Shown here in pieces: positions 36,901 to 48,500 of a stretch of DNA of 64,000 bases. A program made the translations under genes and the position numbers. The DNA is taken from positions 372,001-436,000 of the forward strand of contig NZ_CP138200.1 of the NCBI RefSeq assembly GCF_050859025.1, read 5' to 3'. This DNA comes from Wukongibacter sp050859025. GTDB taxonomy: Bacteria > Bacillota > Clostridia > Peptostreptococcales > Caminicellaceae. The notes beneath the pieces are model-generated. The model saw only the letters and a list, made by a program, of their open reading frames with translations. It ran no database searches and was not told the origin of the DNA. The first letter of the stretch is position 1. Each line of letters starts with the position of its first letter.

Positions 36901-39900
36901 TAAAAGAATAACAGTGGAAAACTGCTTCGCACTAGGAGATATAAACTCAACTGATGGAACCTATGGATACATAGGGGGATTAATAGGATACCTATATGGA
37001 CATAGTAGCTCAAGAAACATAGTAAGAAACAGCTATTCAGCTGGTAAAGTAAGTAGTATCAGTAATAACAATGAGGGAGGATTGATTGGTTATCCATTTT
37101 ATGTAGACATTATAGACAGTTATTACGATAGTACAAATACCGGATTTACAACTCCAGAAGAACAAGCAAGAACATCTGAACAGCTAATGCAACAAAATAC
37201 ATTTTCTAATTGGAATTTTACAAACATATGGGACATCAACAACGGAAGCTCATATCCTTACTTAAGAAATGTTAAAATACCTAAAGATGATAATATGCCC
37301 GATATGTTAGAGAGGGTTAAGAACATAAATACTACAATTACTTATAATTCAATAGCTATAAGCTGGGAAGAGATTGGCGAAGCAACAGGCTATGAAATAG
37401 AAATAGATGGAGTAGTTATAGACAATGGAAGTAGTTCAGCCTATACCCACCAGGGATTAGAGCCAGGCACAGAACATGAATATAGAGTCAGAGCTAAGAA
37501 TGATAGTAAATTTGGTCAGTGGAGTAATTTAATAACGGTATCAACTCTTGTGGTAACTTTAGACATTCCTAATAACATAAGTACAGTAGAAGATATCACA
37601 CAAATAAGCCTTACATGGGACTCAGTAAACGGAGCATCAAGCTATGAAATAGAAGTAGACGGAAATGTAATAGATAATGGTAACAGTATAAACTATATAC
37701 ATATTAATCTGGAATCAGCAACAGATCATACATATAGAATTAGAGCTAAAAATGACTACGTAGAGAGCGAGTGGAGTGACCCTATAACAGTATCAACATT
37801 TATGCATACTCCTGAGGGTGTAAATATATCCGTTGAAGGGACGACAATAACTTTATCATGGGATCCAGTTACTGGTGCAACAGGATATGACATAGAAGCC
37901 GATGGCTTAGTAGTTAATAATGGAACTATCAATAGCTACGTTCATAGTGATTTAGAATCAAGTACAGAGCATAGCTACAGAGTAAGGGCTAAGAAAGAAG
38001 ATAAGATAAGTGCATGGAGTGATATAGTAACAGGAGATATAGCAAAGAAAGGTACTACTAACAACCCTTATATTATAACAACTAGGGAAGAACTTAAAAA
38101 TACAAAAGATGATTTAAGTGCCTATTATAAACTTGGAAAAGACATCGACCTAGAAAATGAAGAATGGGAGCCAATAGGAGATGAGGCAATTTGGTTTACG
38201 GGAACATTAGACGGAGATGGATACAGTATAAAGAACCTAAAGATAAATAGGGAAGAGAGAGACTATGTAGGACTATTTGGATACATAAGAGGAGCAACAA
38301 TAAAGAATTTAAAAATAGAGAATGCAGATATAAATGGTAAAAACAAGGTAGGAGCCCTATTAGGAGAAGCCCAAGTAAACTTCACTATAGAAAACTGTTC
38401 AGTAATAGGAACGGGTAGAGTAAAGGGAAATGAAGATGTAGGGGGACTGATAGGAAGTAGTACCCATCCATTCAATAGCTATAGAGATGGAAACATAAGA
38501 GACTCATCGTCAAGAGTAAATGTAGAAGGAGTAAGTAATGTAGGTGGACTAGTAGGAATCATAGAAGAAGCAAAGATAAGCAGATGCTATGCCACGGGAG
38601 ATGTAACAGGTATAGAAACCAAAGTGGGAGGACTAATAGGGTATGCAATAATAGGGAAACTAAAGGATGGAAGAATAGGAGACCACATAGAAGAGAGCTA
38701 TGCAGTAGGAAGGGTAGAAGGAAAGAGAGAAGTAGGTGGATTAATAGGATGTAGCCATAATAGTATAATCCATGAAGAAAACTATGGAACTATAGTAAAA
38801 GTATTAAGAGATTGCTTTGCTCTAGGAGAGATAACAGCAACAGATGAAAGCACAGCATATGCAGGAGGCTTAGTAGGAGCTGTAACAGGAGGATCGAGTA
38901 AATGTGAAAACATGCTAATAAATAGTTATTCTGTAGGGAGAGTGAACAGTAGCACAGAGAATATGATAGGAGGATTACTAGGATCTGGTGGAAATAGCTA
39001 CTACCATGGTATATTAAGCTGCCGTTATGACGGAATAGTATCAAAACATATACCTAGAAAAGCCTATTATGAAATCAGTAGACTAACATCTGCAATGAGG
39101 GCAGAAGTTACATATACTAACTGGGACTTTGAAAACCTATGGGAAATAGATGAAGGGAAATCATATCCATACCTAAAGAACCTACCAAGACCAGTGGAAG
39201 TAGAGAATGGACCGGAAGAAAAAGAAGTAGCAGAGGGAATAGGAACAATAGAAGAGCCATATATAATAGAAACAAAGGAGCAGCTAAATAACATAAGATA
39301 TGACCTATCAAGCCATTATAGATTAAGAAAAGATATAGATCTACAAAATGAAGAATGGGAGCCAATAGGAGATGAGGCAATTTGGTTTACGGGAACATTA
39401 GACGGAGATGGATACAGTATAAAGAACCTAAAGATAAATAGGGAAGAGAGAGACTATGTAGGACTATTTGGATACATAAGAGGAGCAACAATAAAGAATT
39501 TAAAAATAGAGAATGCAGATATAAATGGTAAAAACAAGGTAGGAGCCCTATTAGGAGAAGCCCAAGTAAACTTCACTATAGAAAGCTGTTCAGTAATAGG
39601 AACGGGTAGAGTAAAGGGAAATGAAGATGTAGGGGGACTGATAGGAAGTAGTACCCATCCATTCAATAGCTATAGAGATGGAAACATAAGAGACTCATCG
39701 TCAAGAGTAAATGTAGAAGGAGTAAGTAATGTAGGTGGACTAGTAGGAATCATAGAAGAAGCAAAGATAAGCAGATGCTATGCCACGGGAGATGTAACAG
39801 GTATAGAAACCAAAGTGGGAGGACTAATAGGGTATGCAATAATAGGGAAACTAAAGGATGGAAGAATAGGAGACCACATAGAAGAGAGCTATGCAGTAGG

Positions 39901-42505
39901 AAGGGTAGAAGGAAAGAGAGAAGTAGGTGGATTAATAGGATGTAGCCATAATAGCATAATCCATGAAGAAAACTATGGAACTATAGTAAAAGTATTAAGA
40001 GACTGCTTTGCTCTAGGAGAGATAACAGCAACAGATGAAAGCATAGCATATGCAGGAGGCTTAGTAGGAGCTGTAACAGGAGGATCGAGTAAATGTGAAA
40101 ACATGCTAATAAATAGTTATTCTGCAGGGAGAGTGAACAGTAGCACAGAGAATATGATAGGAGGATTACTAGGATCTGGTGGAAATAGCTACTACCATGG
40201 TATATTAAGCTGCCGTTATGACGGAATAGTATCAAAACATATACCTAGAAAAGCCTATTATGAAATCAGTAGACTAACATCTGCAATGAGGGCAGAAGTT
40301 ACATATACTAACTGGGACTTTGAAAACCTATGGGAAATAGATGAAGGGAAATCATATCCATACCTAAAGAACCTACCAAGACCAGTGGAAGTAGAGAATG
40401 GACCGGAAGAAAAAGAAGTAGCAGAGGGAATAGGAACAATAGAAGAGCCATATATAATAGAAACAAAGGAGCAGCTAAATAACATAAGATATGACCTATC
40501 AAGCCATTATAGATTAAGAAAAGATATAGATCTAGAAAATGAAGAATGGGAGCCAATAGGAGATGAGGCAATTTGGTTTACGGGAACATTAGACGGAGAT
40601 GGATACAGTATAAAGAACTTAAAGATAAATAGGGAAGAGAGAGACTATGTAGGATTATTTGGATGCATAGGAAGAAAAGGCATAAGGAACGTCAAAATAG
40701 AAAATGTGGACATAAAGGGTAGAAACAAGGTAGGAGCATTGACAGGATATGCCAGAGGAGACTTTGATATAGAAAGCTGTTCAGTAATAGGAACGGGCAG
40801 AGTAAAGGGAAATGAAGATGTAGGAGGACTGATAGGAAGTAGTACCCATCCATTCAATAGCTATAGAGATGGAAACATAAGAGACTCATCGTCAAGAGTA
40901 AATGTAGAAGGAGTAAGTAATGTAGGTGGACTAGTAGGAATCATAGAAGAAGCAAAGATAAGCAGATGCTATGCCACGGGAGATGTAACAGGTATAGAAA
41001 CCAAAGTGGGAGGACTAATAGGGTATGCAATAATAGGGAAACTAAAGGATGGAAGAATAGGAGACCACATAGAAGAGAGCTATGCAGTAGGAAGGGTAGA
41101 AGGAAAGAGAGAAGTAGGTGGATTAATAGGATGTAGCCATAATAGCATAATCCATGAAGAAAACTATGGAACTATAGTAAAAGTATTAAGAGACTGCTTT
41201 GCTCTAGGAGAGATAACAGCAACAGATGAAAGCACAGCATATGCAGGAGGCTTAGTAGGAGCTGTAACAGGAGGATCGAGTAAATGCAAGAACACGATAA
41301 AAAACAGCTACTCTGCCGGAATAATTAACAAAGCTACAGAAAATGCAGCAGGAGGATTAGTAGGATATATTGGTCATACAAATATCACGAGTTGCTATTA
41401 CAACTCTGCAAACGCAGGATCCACTACCCCTGTAGAACAAGCAAGAACAGAAGAAGAACTAGAGAAACAGACCACATTTATCAATTGGGACTTTATTGAC
41501 ATATGGGATATAGATGAAGGGTTATCATATCCATATCTAAGAAGCTTGCCAGTACCAGAGTATACAAATATGCTAAAGCATCTTATGCCTGTGAAAATGA
41601 GAGTAATCAGAAAAACAGACACAGAAATCGTTCTAAGATGGGATGAAGTACCAGAAGCAGAAAGTTATGAGCTTATGGTAGATGGAGTAATAATAGACAA
41701 TGGTTTAGAAAGAACCTATACCCATGAAAACCTAATATCGGGAAGTACCCACGAATATAGAATTAGGGCAAAGAATAGTGAAGCAGTAAGTAGCTGGAGC
41801 CCAAGGCTATTCGTAACAACCCTAATTGGAACACCACAAAATGTAAGAGCAACAGTAATAGACGACACAATAGAAGTCACATGGGACGCAGTACAAGCAG
41901 CAACAAAATACATTGTAGAAGTAAATGGAGACCAGACCTATACAGTAGATACACCAAGATATATACAAAACAATATAGAAGAAAATAAAGTATATTACTA
42001 TAGAGTAAGGGCAATAGATGGAGAAAAAACTAGCCAGTGGAGTGAAGTGGCATCAGTAACAAGCTGGCCAAAGGACAAACCAGCCATATCTCTAGTAGCA
42101 GACAATTGGAAAAGCTATATAGATGAAAATGATGAACTAGAAATCATAGTAAAGGCTCATGGGTTTAAAGATTTCTACACAATGCAGCTCTATCTAGAGT
42201 ACGATCCTAAAAGAGTTATACTAGATATGGATAAAACCAAAGGCCTGATAAATATCGACGAAAAAAATAGATACTTCAGAAAATTAAACGATAAAGTGTT
42301 AAAAACCTTATTGTCAGCAACAGGAGACATCAAAGGTAAAGAAGGAGAATTTGATGTAGCCAGTATTAAAATACAACTTGATGCATATAGAGAGACACCA
42401 ATAAAAGTAGACACTATAAAGATAGTTGACTCAATGGCGAACTACATAGACATTGCAGAAGTTTCGTCCCTAGAAATTAAACAACTAGATAAAATAAAAT
42501 ATTAA
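33923..42505 (+). CDS. Giant GLUG-repeat / fibronectin type III / cohesin-like protein
   Basis: The ATG at 33923 follows GGGAGG by 10 bases and gives 2860 residues with no signal peptide; the protein begins directly with a GLUG-type module. Order: three nearly identical 378-residue GLUG units (residues 1-1115), three FN3 domains (about 1120-1370), three nearly identical 397-residue GLUG units (about 1373-2545), two FN3 domains (about 2550-2715) and a cohesin-like beta domain (about 2719-2852). GLUG motifs appear as VGGLVG or VGGLIG strings between short polar loops. Such proteins are usually adhesins or surface binders. The RHS gene follows 13 bases later, so the two are co-expressed. Export without a Sec signal is unexplained. 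Codons are strongly A-ending. Confidence 0.85.
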   Translation: MQGNGTTNDPYIITTRSELEGIKDNLEAHYKLGNDIDLENEEWEPIGNASAQFIGSLDGNGYTIENLKITRVTTYGVGLFSHIQDTTIKNLTIKNADVEGNSYTGALIGNASNNFNIDNCKVEGIGKVKGVSNVGGLIGQAASSGTGEINNCSAKIKVEGISNGVGGLVGNIYNGQIRKCYATGDVESTGYMVGGLVGYAYVNTENSTIEESYAVGNVEGRKEVGGLIGKGYCNKASKRITVENCFALGDINSTDGTYGYIGGLIGYLYGHSSSRNIVRNSYSTGKVSSISNNNEGGLIGYLHYGDIIDSYYDGVASEYEPKKQIDFSKLTTAMKRQDTFVNWDFSTIWGIEEGNSYPYIKDIPRPDEVIQGLPENEVSGGNGELANPYIIETKEQLNNIRYDVAGHYKLGNDIDLENEEWEPIGNASAQFIGSLDGNGYTIENLKITRVTTYGVGLFSHIQDTTIKNLTIKNADVEGNSYTGALIGNASNNFNIDNCKVEGIGKVKGVSNVGGLIGQAASSGTGEINNCSAKIKVEGISNGVGGLVGNIYNGQIRKCYATGDVESTGYMVGGLVGYAYVNTENSTIEESYAVGNVEGRKEVGGLIGKGYCNKASKRITVENCFALGDINSTDGTYGYIGGLIGYLYGHSSSRNIVRNSYSAGKVSSISNNNVGGLIGYLSYGDIIDSYYDGVASEYEPKKQIDFSKLTTAMKRQDTFVNWDFSTIWGIEEGNSYPYIKDIPRPDEVIQGLPENEVSGGNGELANPYIIETKEQLNNIRYDVAGHYKLGNDIDLENEEWEPIGNASAQFIGSLDGNGYTIENLKITRVTTYGVGLFSHIQDTTIKNLTIKNADVEGNSYTGALIGNASNNFNIDNCKVEGIGKVKGVSNVGGLIGQAASSGTGEINNCSAKIKVEGISNGVGGLVGNIYNGQVRKCYATGDVESTGYMVGGLVGYAYVNTENSTIEESYAVGNVEGRKEVGGLIGKGYCNKASKRITVENCFALGDINSTDGTYGYIGGLIGYLYGHSSSRNIVRNSYSAGKVSSISNNNEGGLIGYPFYVDIIDSYYDSTNTGFTTPEEQARTSEQLMQQNTFSNWNFTNIWDINNGSSYPYLRNVKIPKDDNMPDMLERVKNINTTITYNSIAISWEEIGEATGYEIEIDGVVIDNGSSSAYTHQGLEPGTEHEYRVRAKNDSKFGQWSNLITVSTLVVTLDIPNNISTVEDITQISLTWDSVNGASSYEIEVDGNVIDNGNSINYIHINLESATDHTYRIRAKNDYVESEWSDPITVSTFMHTPEGVNISVEGTTITLSWDPVTGATGYDIEADGLVVNNGTINSYVHSDLESSTEHSYRVRAKKEDKISAWSDIVTGDIAKKGTTNNPYIITTREELKNTKDDLSAYYKLGKDIDLENEEWEPIGDEAIWFTGTLDGDGYSIKNLKINREERDYVGLFGYIRGATIKNLKIENADINGKNKVGALLGEAQVNFTIENCSVIGTGRVKGNEDVGGLIGSSTHPFNSYRDGNIRDSSSRVNVEGVSNVGGLVGIIEEAKISRCYATGDVTGIETKVGGLIGYAIIGKLKDGRIGDHIEESYAVGRVEGKREVGGLIGCSHNSIIHEENYGTIVKVLRDCFALGEITATDESTAYAGGLVGAVTGGSSKCENMLINSYSVGRVNSSTENMIGGLLGSGGNSYYHGILSCRYDGIVSKHIPRKAYYEISRLTSAMRAEVTYTNWDFENLWEIDEGKSYPYLKNLPRPVEVENGPEEKEVAEGIGTIEEPYIIETKEQLNNIRYDLSSHYRLRKDIDLQNEEWEPIGDEAIWFTGTLDGDGYSIKNLKINREERDYVGLFGYIRGATIKNLKIENADINGKNKVGALLGEAQVNFTIESCSVIGTGRVKGNEDVGGLIGSSTHPFNSYRDGNIRDSSSRVNVEGVSNVGGLVGIIEEAKISRCYATGDVTGIETKVGGLIGYAIIGKLKDGRIGDHIEESYAVGRVEGKREVGGLIGCSHNSIIHEENYGTIVKVLRDCFALGEITATDESIAYAGGLVGAVTGGSSKCENMLINSYSAGRVNSSTENMIGGLLGSGGNSYYHGILSCRYDGIVSKHIPRKAYYEISRLTSAMRAEVTYTNWDFENLWEIDEGKSYPYLKNLPRPVEVENGPEEKEVAEGIGTIEEPYIIETKEQLNNIRYDLSSHYRLRKDIDLENEEWEPIGDEAIWFTGTLDGDGYSIKNLKINREERDYVGLFGCIGRKGIRNVKIENVDIKGRNKVGALTGYARGDFDIESCSVIGTGRVKGNEDVGGLIGSSTHPFNSYRDGNIRDSSSRVNVEGVSNVGGLVGIIEEAKISRCYATGDVTGIETKVGGLIGYAIIGKLKDGRIGDHIEESYAVGRVEGKREVGGLIGCSHNSIIHEENYGTIVKVLRDCFALGEITATDESTAYAGGLVGAVTGGSSKCKNTIKNSYSAGIINKATENAAGGLVGYIGHTNITSCYYNSANAGSTTPVEQARTEEELEKQTTFINWDFIDIWDIDEGLSYPYLRSLPVPEYTNMLKHLMPVKMRVIRKTDTEIVLRWDEVPEAESYELMVDGVIIDNGLERTYTHENLISGSTHEYRIRAKNSEAVSSWSPRLFVTTLIGTPQNVRATVIDDTIEVTWDAVQAATKYIVEVNGDQTYTVDTPRYIQNNIEENKVYYYRVRAIDGEKTSQWSEVASVTSWPKDKPAISLVADNWKSYIDENDELEIIVKAHGFKDFYTMQLYLEYDPKRVILDMDKTKGLINIDEKNRYFRKLNDKVLKTLLSATGDIKGKEGEFDVASIKIQLDAYRETPIKVDTIKIVDSMANYIDIAEVSSLEIKQLDKIKY
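34007..37110 (+). repeat. Three tandem 1134-bp units in the GLUG gene
   Basis: Matching landmarks (CATTACAAGCTAGG) lie at 34007, 35141 and 36275, exactly 1134 bp apart. Units differ at only a handful of bases until they diverge after about 37075. This implies recent amplification or gene conversion. Confidence 0.9.
38120..41300 (+). repeat. Three tandem 1191-bp units in the GLUG gene
   Basis: Landmark ATGAGGCAATTTGG lies at 38181, 39372 and 40563, exactly 1191 bp apart. Units 1 and 2 are almost identical; unit 3 differs in a short patch near 40660-40780. Confidence 0.9.
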
Positions 42506-42518
42506 AGGAGGACAACAC

Positions 42519-45500
42519 ATGACACAACAATCTAAAATACTAGATGGATATATAATAAACATGATAGAGGGAGAAGAATTTCCGCAGAAAATAAAACATG
42601 CAGAAGATGAGTACGAAGGGATATTAGAAAAGATAGGAACACCATACAGGGTAATAGTAGAACCGGGAGAACAAAAAGACATAAAAAATTACAAAGTAGG
42701 ATTTGGCGATGAAACGCCAGATCCTTTTTTTCAATACGAAAAAGGCGAATTTAAAGGCGAATTAGAGCTAAAAGAGGTAAAAACAGAAGATGGACATTAT
42801 GAAGAGGGTGAACCAAAGGACTTTGAAGGAGTAGAAAGAGAGAATATAGAAACAGGCTACTATGAAGCCGACGGCACCCATATCAGATCAACCTATACAT
42901 GGGATAATACAGACGACCATGATACACTGGAAATAGACGGATACTTAGGTGAGCTTTCCAAAGTAAGTGGAGAAAAAGTAGAAGAATCAAGGGCAGATAA
43001 TCCAGATGGAACATATGTAATAACAAGGAAATGGAAGGCAATATATGAAGGAACACTATACAAAGCAGAGTGGGTAGAAGGAGCATATAACGTAGGAATC
43101 TATGAAGGCGAAGTAATGAAAGATCCAGTATATGGATATAGGCAAGATTATAGAGGACCAGGACAAACAATTGACTACAAACAGAAAAACTTTGGGGACG
43201 GAGTAAACCAAGAATGTGTAAACGACCCAGTAAACATAATAACAGGTAATTACTACTGCAAAGACACAGATCTAAAAATACAAGACTATGGGCCAAGCTT
43301 AGAAATAGTAAGACACTATAACGCACTAGATCAAAGGAAAGGTATATTAGGAAAATCATGGAGAATAAACTATGACAGTACATTAAAGAAAAGAGAATCA
43401 GGAGATGTAGCTATAATCTATGAAAACGGGCAGACAATAGTCTTTAGTCCAGTAGAAGGAACAAGAGAATACAAGGGACCAGAAGCAATACATGATACAG
43501 TATATAAAAACACAGATGGTACCTATGACCTAAAAAAGAAAAACGAATATACCTATAGATATAGCAGAGGTGGAAAGCTAATATTTATACTAGATAAAAA
43601 CAACAACAAAATAGCAATAGACTATAGCAGCCAAGGAAAAATAGAAACAGTAACAAGTGCAAGTGGAAAAACACTAACCTTCACATACGAAGAAGGAAAG
43701 CTAAAAAAAATACAAGAAGATACAAGTGGGAGAGAACTAAACTATAGCTATGATGAAAACGACAATCTAGAAGAGGCAACAAAAACTAGCGGAGGAAAAA
43801 TAAAATATAGCTATAACGAACACGGAATAACATCAATAGCCGATGAAAAAGATATAACATACATAAAAAATAAGTACGATGAATTCGGAAGAATAAAGAA
43901 ACAAAGAGACGTAAACGATGATCTAGTTATTTATACATACAGCGAACTAGACATGGTAAACTCAGTAACAGACCTAGGGGCAGGGACTACCGTAGCTTAT
44001 GACTACAATGAAAAATTGTACCTAACAAAAAGGAACTATGATGATGAAACCTACGAAGAATTCACCTACGATCAATCAGGAAACAAAGAGAGTATAGAAG
44101 ACAGAGACGGAAACACTACGAGCTTCAGCTACGATGAAAAAGGAAACATACTAAGTGTAACACCACCAGAAAAAAGTGGTAAAACAACATATGAATATGA
44201 TGACCAAAATAACCTGACAAAAATAGAAAAACCGGGAGGAAGAGTAAAAACCTTCGAGTACGACAGCGAAGGAAATCTAATAAAAATAACAGAAAAAATA
44301 GACGATAGCACCGAAGCCACAACAAAATATACGTACAACACAAGAGGACAAATAGAAACCAAAGAAGATGCGGAAGGAAACATAACAACCCTGCAATATG
44401 ATACAGAAGGAAATCTAAAAAAGATAATAGACCCAGAAAATAATGAAACAGAATACAGCTATGATAGCCTAAACAGAAAAATATCAGAAGCAGCAGATAC
44501 AAGCGTAATCAGATACCAATACAACGACCAAGATAAAATCGAAAAAATAATCGACAGTATTGGAAACACAACAAGAATGAAGTACGATACCATAGGAAAT
44601 CTAATAAAAATAATAAACCCAGAGCAGTATAATGAGGCACAAGACGACGGATTAGGAATAACCTATGAATACGATGGAATGGATAGGCCAATAAAACAAA
44701 CTAACCAGCTGAGCCATAGTGCAGCCGTAACCTATGACCAACAAGGAAACAAGACAAAGGAAATAAATCCAAACAACTATACGGGAAATCCGCAGAATGA
44801 CTTAGGAACAACATATGAGTATGATAAAATAACAAATAGACTAATAAAGATAAGAAACGAAGAAGGAAACAAAACCAGAATAAAATACGATACAGTAGGA
44901 AACAGAACGCAAGTAATAAATGCAAAATATTACAATGAAGTCACAGACGATGGAGAATCATTAAAATACGTATATGACCTACTAAACAGACTAATAGAAA
45001 TAAAAGACAAAGGCGGAAAAACCATAAGGAAGTACATATACGATGCAGCAGGAAACATAGAAAAAGAAATAGATGCAAAGGGGAAGGCGTATCATTACAA
45101 ATACAATGCAATAGGGTGGCTCATAGAAAAAAGAATACCACTAAAGGAAGAACAAGGAGAAACATACTATAGAGTAGAAAAATACAGCTACGACAAAACC
45201 GGAAGAATAACAAAAGAAAAAAAATCAGCAGAGTATGTAACCCTAACAGGAGAACCGAGTCAGTACCATACAATAGAAAACACCTACTACAAAAACGGAA
45301 AAATAAAAACGACCAAGGATACAAACGGAGCATATATAGAGTACTACTACAATGGACAAGGAAAACTAGCAAAGCAAAAAACAAAAATAAACGAAACAAC
45401 CTATCAAATAATAGGGTTTGACTATGATAGTCTAGGAAGAATAGAAAAGAAGTGGTTTGAAATATACCAAACAGATCTAGCAGAAGATTCACAGGGAACA

Positions 45501-48500
45501 GCAAAGTCAGAAATCACCTACAAATACGATAAAAATAGTAACATAACAAAAATAACGTCACCACAGGGGTACATTACCAGATTTGAATACGATGAAGCAG
45601 ATAATTTAGTAAAAAAACAGGAAGAAGTACAGATAGACCATCTAGATACAAAACGAGCAAAAGTATATGTAAATTCAGACACAGAAGCAGTATACCCGGA
45701 TCAAAACTATGAGTACCCAATATACATAGAAACAGATCAAACGATAAAGGGGACAACTATAGAAATAGACTACGACACAAGAGTATTTAGCCTGCAAGAA
45801 ACTCAAAAAGAAGACAGCAGCACCCAAATAAATGACCAAACAACAGGAACAATAAGGATAGACATACAAAATGCAAACATAACAGGTAAAACAAAAATAG
45901 CGACACTAAAAATGAAAACAAAAGATAGCAAAGAAGGCTTTGGCTTCATAGAAATAAAGCCAAGCACCAACTATACAAACGGAGAAGGAAGTACTGAGAA
46001 CTACACAGAAATAATAGGAAAAATAGTTTACATAAAAAGGCCAGATATGAACGCAGATAATGAAGTAGAAGTAAGGGACTTTACAATAACAGCACTGCAA
46101 AAAGGAACTCAGCCCAGTGATCTGGTTTACAACCCAAAATTTGACATAAACAACAACAAAGAAGTAGACATCCCAGACCTTGACTACATAAAAGACTGGA
46201 TATTTAACAATAAAACAGACAGCTTACAAAAAATAGAAGCACTGAAATATGGAGTAAAACACACAAACGAAACATATACAACAACATCAGAACAAGGAAT
46301 AAGAGAAACAACCTATAAGTATGATAAGGTAGGCAACATAATAGAAGAAATAGACAGTGCAGGAAATAAAATAGAATACACCTACGATAAGCAAAACAGA
46401 CTAGTAAAAGTAAAAGACAGAGAAGGTGGACAAGCAAGGTACCATTATGACCAAATAGGCAATCTGATAAAGGAAATAAGACCAGAAAACTATAGAAGTA
46501 GTATAGACGGGGGAATAGGAAGAACATATCAATATGATTACCTAAACAGACTAACAGAAATAAGAAACGAAGAAGGAAACCTAGAGCAAAAAAACACCTA
46601 TGATGTGAACGGAAACATAACAGAAAAAACAGACCCATTAGGTCAAATAACACAGTACACCTATGATATAGGAAACAGACTTAGAGCAATAACAACCCCT
46701 GGGTCAAGAGAAAAAGCAAAGACCACAGCAGAGTACACCTACGATGCCCAAAACAACGTAACAAGCTATACCGATGGAGAAGGAATCAAAACAACCTATG
46801 AAAGAGATCTATGGGGCAATCCCCTAAAAATCTCAAGGGGAGAAAAGGTAGTAACAACCTATGAATATGACTATGCAGGCAACCTAATAAAAACAACCGA
46901 TGGGAACAAAAAAGCAACGAAATACAAATATAACAGCATAAACAAGCTAAAACAGATAATAGATCCAAGGCACGACGAAATTACCTATAAATATGACAGA
47001 CAAGGAAGAATAAAAGAAAAGCAACATAGAAGCGGTAAAATAACAGAATATACATACAACCAAGACGACCAAATAACAAAGAGAAAAATAAAAGGAACAG
47101 AGGAAGAAGAAAAATACCTATTTAATAGAGATGGAACAATGCTAGCAGCAATAAACAGTACACAGGTAGAAAGCTACGAATACAACAAGAACTATCAGCT
47201 AATAAAGAAATACAGAAACGGAAAGCCTCAGCTAGCATACAGCTATAACCTAGACGGAAACATAAAAACAATAACAACCAGTAGCCCTAGCCCAGAAGAA
47301 AAAATAGACTACACCTATGACCCAATAGGAAGACTAAAAACAGTAGCATACAAAACCGATGAAGTAGCAAAATACAGCTATAACCCAGATAGCACAGTAA
47401 ATGCAGTACAGTACGACACAGGAATAAAAATAAATTATAACTACACAAAAGACAGAGACATAGAAGCAATAACAGCAAAAAACCCACTAGATGAAATAAT
47501 AACACAGTCAAGCTATCAATATGACAACAATAGAAACCTAATATCTGAGGCAATGGATGGAAAAACAACAACATACCAATATGATGAGCTAAGTAGGCTA
47601 AAGGAAGTCCTGTATCCTACAAACATAACAGAAACCTTTACATATGACGGAGCAGGAAACAGAAAGACAAGAACCTATGGTTCAGAAACAACAACCTACA
47701 TCTATGACAGCAAGAATATGCTAAAGCAAAGCAGTAAAGGAAATAATACAACCTTCTACTATTACGATCCAGACGGAAACCTAATAGACAAAAGAGAAGA
47801 CGAAAAAACAACAACCTACGAATACGATGGATTTGGAAGACAAATAAAAGCATTACTACCCGATGGAAGATGCCAAATAAACAAATACAATGCCCTAGAC
47901 CAAAGAACAGAAAGCGTAGAAAACGGAATAGCAAAGCAATATACATATAATGGAAGGAATGTTATAATAGAAAAGGATCAAGGAGAAGAAAAAACAGGAT
48001 TATACATAAGAGGACTAGAGCTAATATCAAAGATAAACAAAAACGACCAAAAAGCATACTACCTCCACAACAGACACGGAGACATAACACAAATAGTAGA
48101 TGGGCAAGGAAAAACCCTAAACAAGTACGAATACGACCCATTCGGCAACCTAATAAAAAGCACAGAAAGAATAAACAACAAACACAAATACGCAGGAGAA
48201 CAATACGACGAAATAACAGGACAATACTATCTAAGAGCAAGGTACTACGATCCGCAAGTAGGAAGATTTACACAGGAGGATACATATAGGGGAGATGGTT
48301 TAAATCTATATGCCTATGTAGCAAATAATCCGCTGAAGTATATTGATCCTAGTGGACATGGTAAGGATGGTATAGTAGATAATAACCAAGTTCCAACTGT
48401 AGGTGACCCTGAAAGAAAACTGGTTTTAAAAAATGAGTATAATGAGATGAAGAGGATCTCGGAGGTTAATTCTAAGGTAGGAGTTAGTGGACCTAATGAG

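Noticed and set aside
42883..48240. Many long open frames on the minus strand opposite the RHS and GLUG genes
   Set aside because: They are Leu/Phe/Cys-rich low-complexity translations produced by the A-rich, stop-poor coding strand; they have no ribosome sites and repeat with the sense-strand repeats.
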